Source: an uncultured Thermoguttaceae bacterium
GTDB lineage: Bacteria; Planctomycetota; Planctomycetia; Pirellulales; Thermoguttaceae
NCBI GenBank assembly: GCA_934725735.1
Contig: CAKVCP010000106.1
Location: 1 to 7,354, forward strand
Length of the DNA: 7,354 nt
Direction: 5' to 3'
The notes below the pieces were generated by a model. That model saw only the letters and a program-made list of their open reading frames with translations, was not told where the DNA came from and made no database searches. The translations under genes and the position numbers were made by a program. The first letter of the stretch is position 1; the number at the start of each line of letters is the position of its first letter. Shown piece by piece: positions 7,274 to 7,354 of the stretch.

Positions 7274-7354
7274 GTTTCTTGGCATTGAGTGAGCGTTCGT
7301 CGTCCTTTCTAGCGCCAGACGCTCTCAGTACGCCGCCTACGCCCTCCTTAGCGC

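Noticed and set aside
7274..7354. Possible 3' end of a minus-strand gene at the right edge, with a GAGCGT/ACGCTC inverted repeat (7291-7324)
   Set aside because: A minus-strand frame is open but runs through the terminator into larA antisense with no motif or sensible end. The inverted repeat has a 22-base loop and no T tract.

Overview
The window carries seven protein-coding genes and no RNA gene, insertion sequence, CRISPR array or phage signature. It looks like ordinary chromosomal DNA of a GC-rich bacterium, very rich in CGTCG/CGACG/GCGCG words. Single-chain glycyl-tRNA synthetase, a UbiE/MenG quinone methylase, a ComB-type phosphatase, a LarA-family enzyme and an FAD desaturase-like protein next to a FabZ-like dehydratase together suggest an uncultured member of the Planctomycetota. 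That placement is inference from gene content and recalled relatives, not a proven assignment.

Left part (1-2031): the 3' part of a CrtI/phytoene-desaturase-type FAD oxidoreductase, cut by the left edge. The first visible in-frame codons already lie in its Rossmann glycine motif, so its start is outside the window. A hairpin with a T tract separates it from a FabZ-type 3-hydroxyacyl-ACP dehydratase (1543-2019). FabZ runs convergently, 12 bases from menG.

Middle part (2032-3823): menG on the minus strand and comB on the plus strand diverge from an intergenic region with a palindromic ATTATAAT that gives a -10-like box on both strands. Two GC-rich hairpins follow comB.

Right part (3824-7354): glycyl-tRNA synthetase (glyQS) ends in two consecutive hairpins. 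Next comes a small uncharacterised gene (89 aa) with a strong ribosome binding site. It is followed 49 bases later by a LarA-family gene that retains the nickel-pincer residues at the same spacings as lactate racemase. A strong, possibly bidirectional terminator closes this pair. The last ~80 bases show no supportable gene.

The genes do not form one pathway. They read as separate housekeeping units (lipid/polyene chemistry, menaquinone, sulfolactate-type phosphatase, translation, 2-hydroxyacid-type racemase), with a probable two-gene unit of the small protein plus LarA. The points most worth following are that two-gene unit, the oxidoreductase/FabZ neighbourhood and the loss of zinc-site cysteines in GlyRS. 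I see no clear evidence of a wholly new system.
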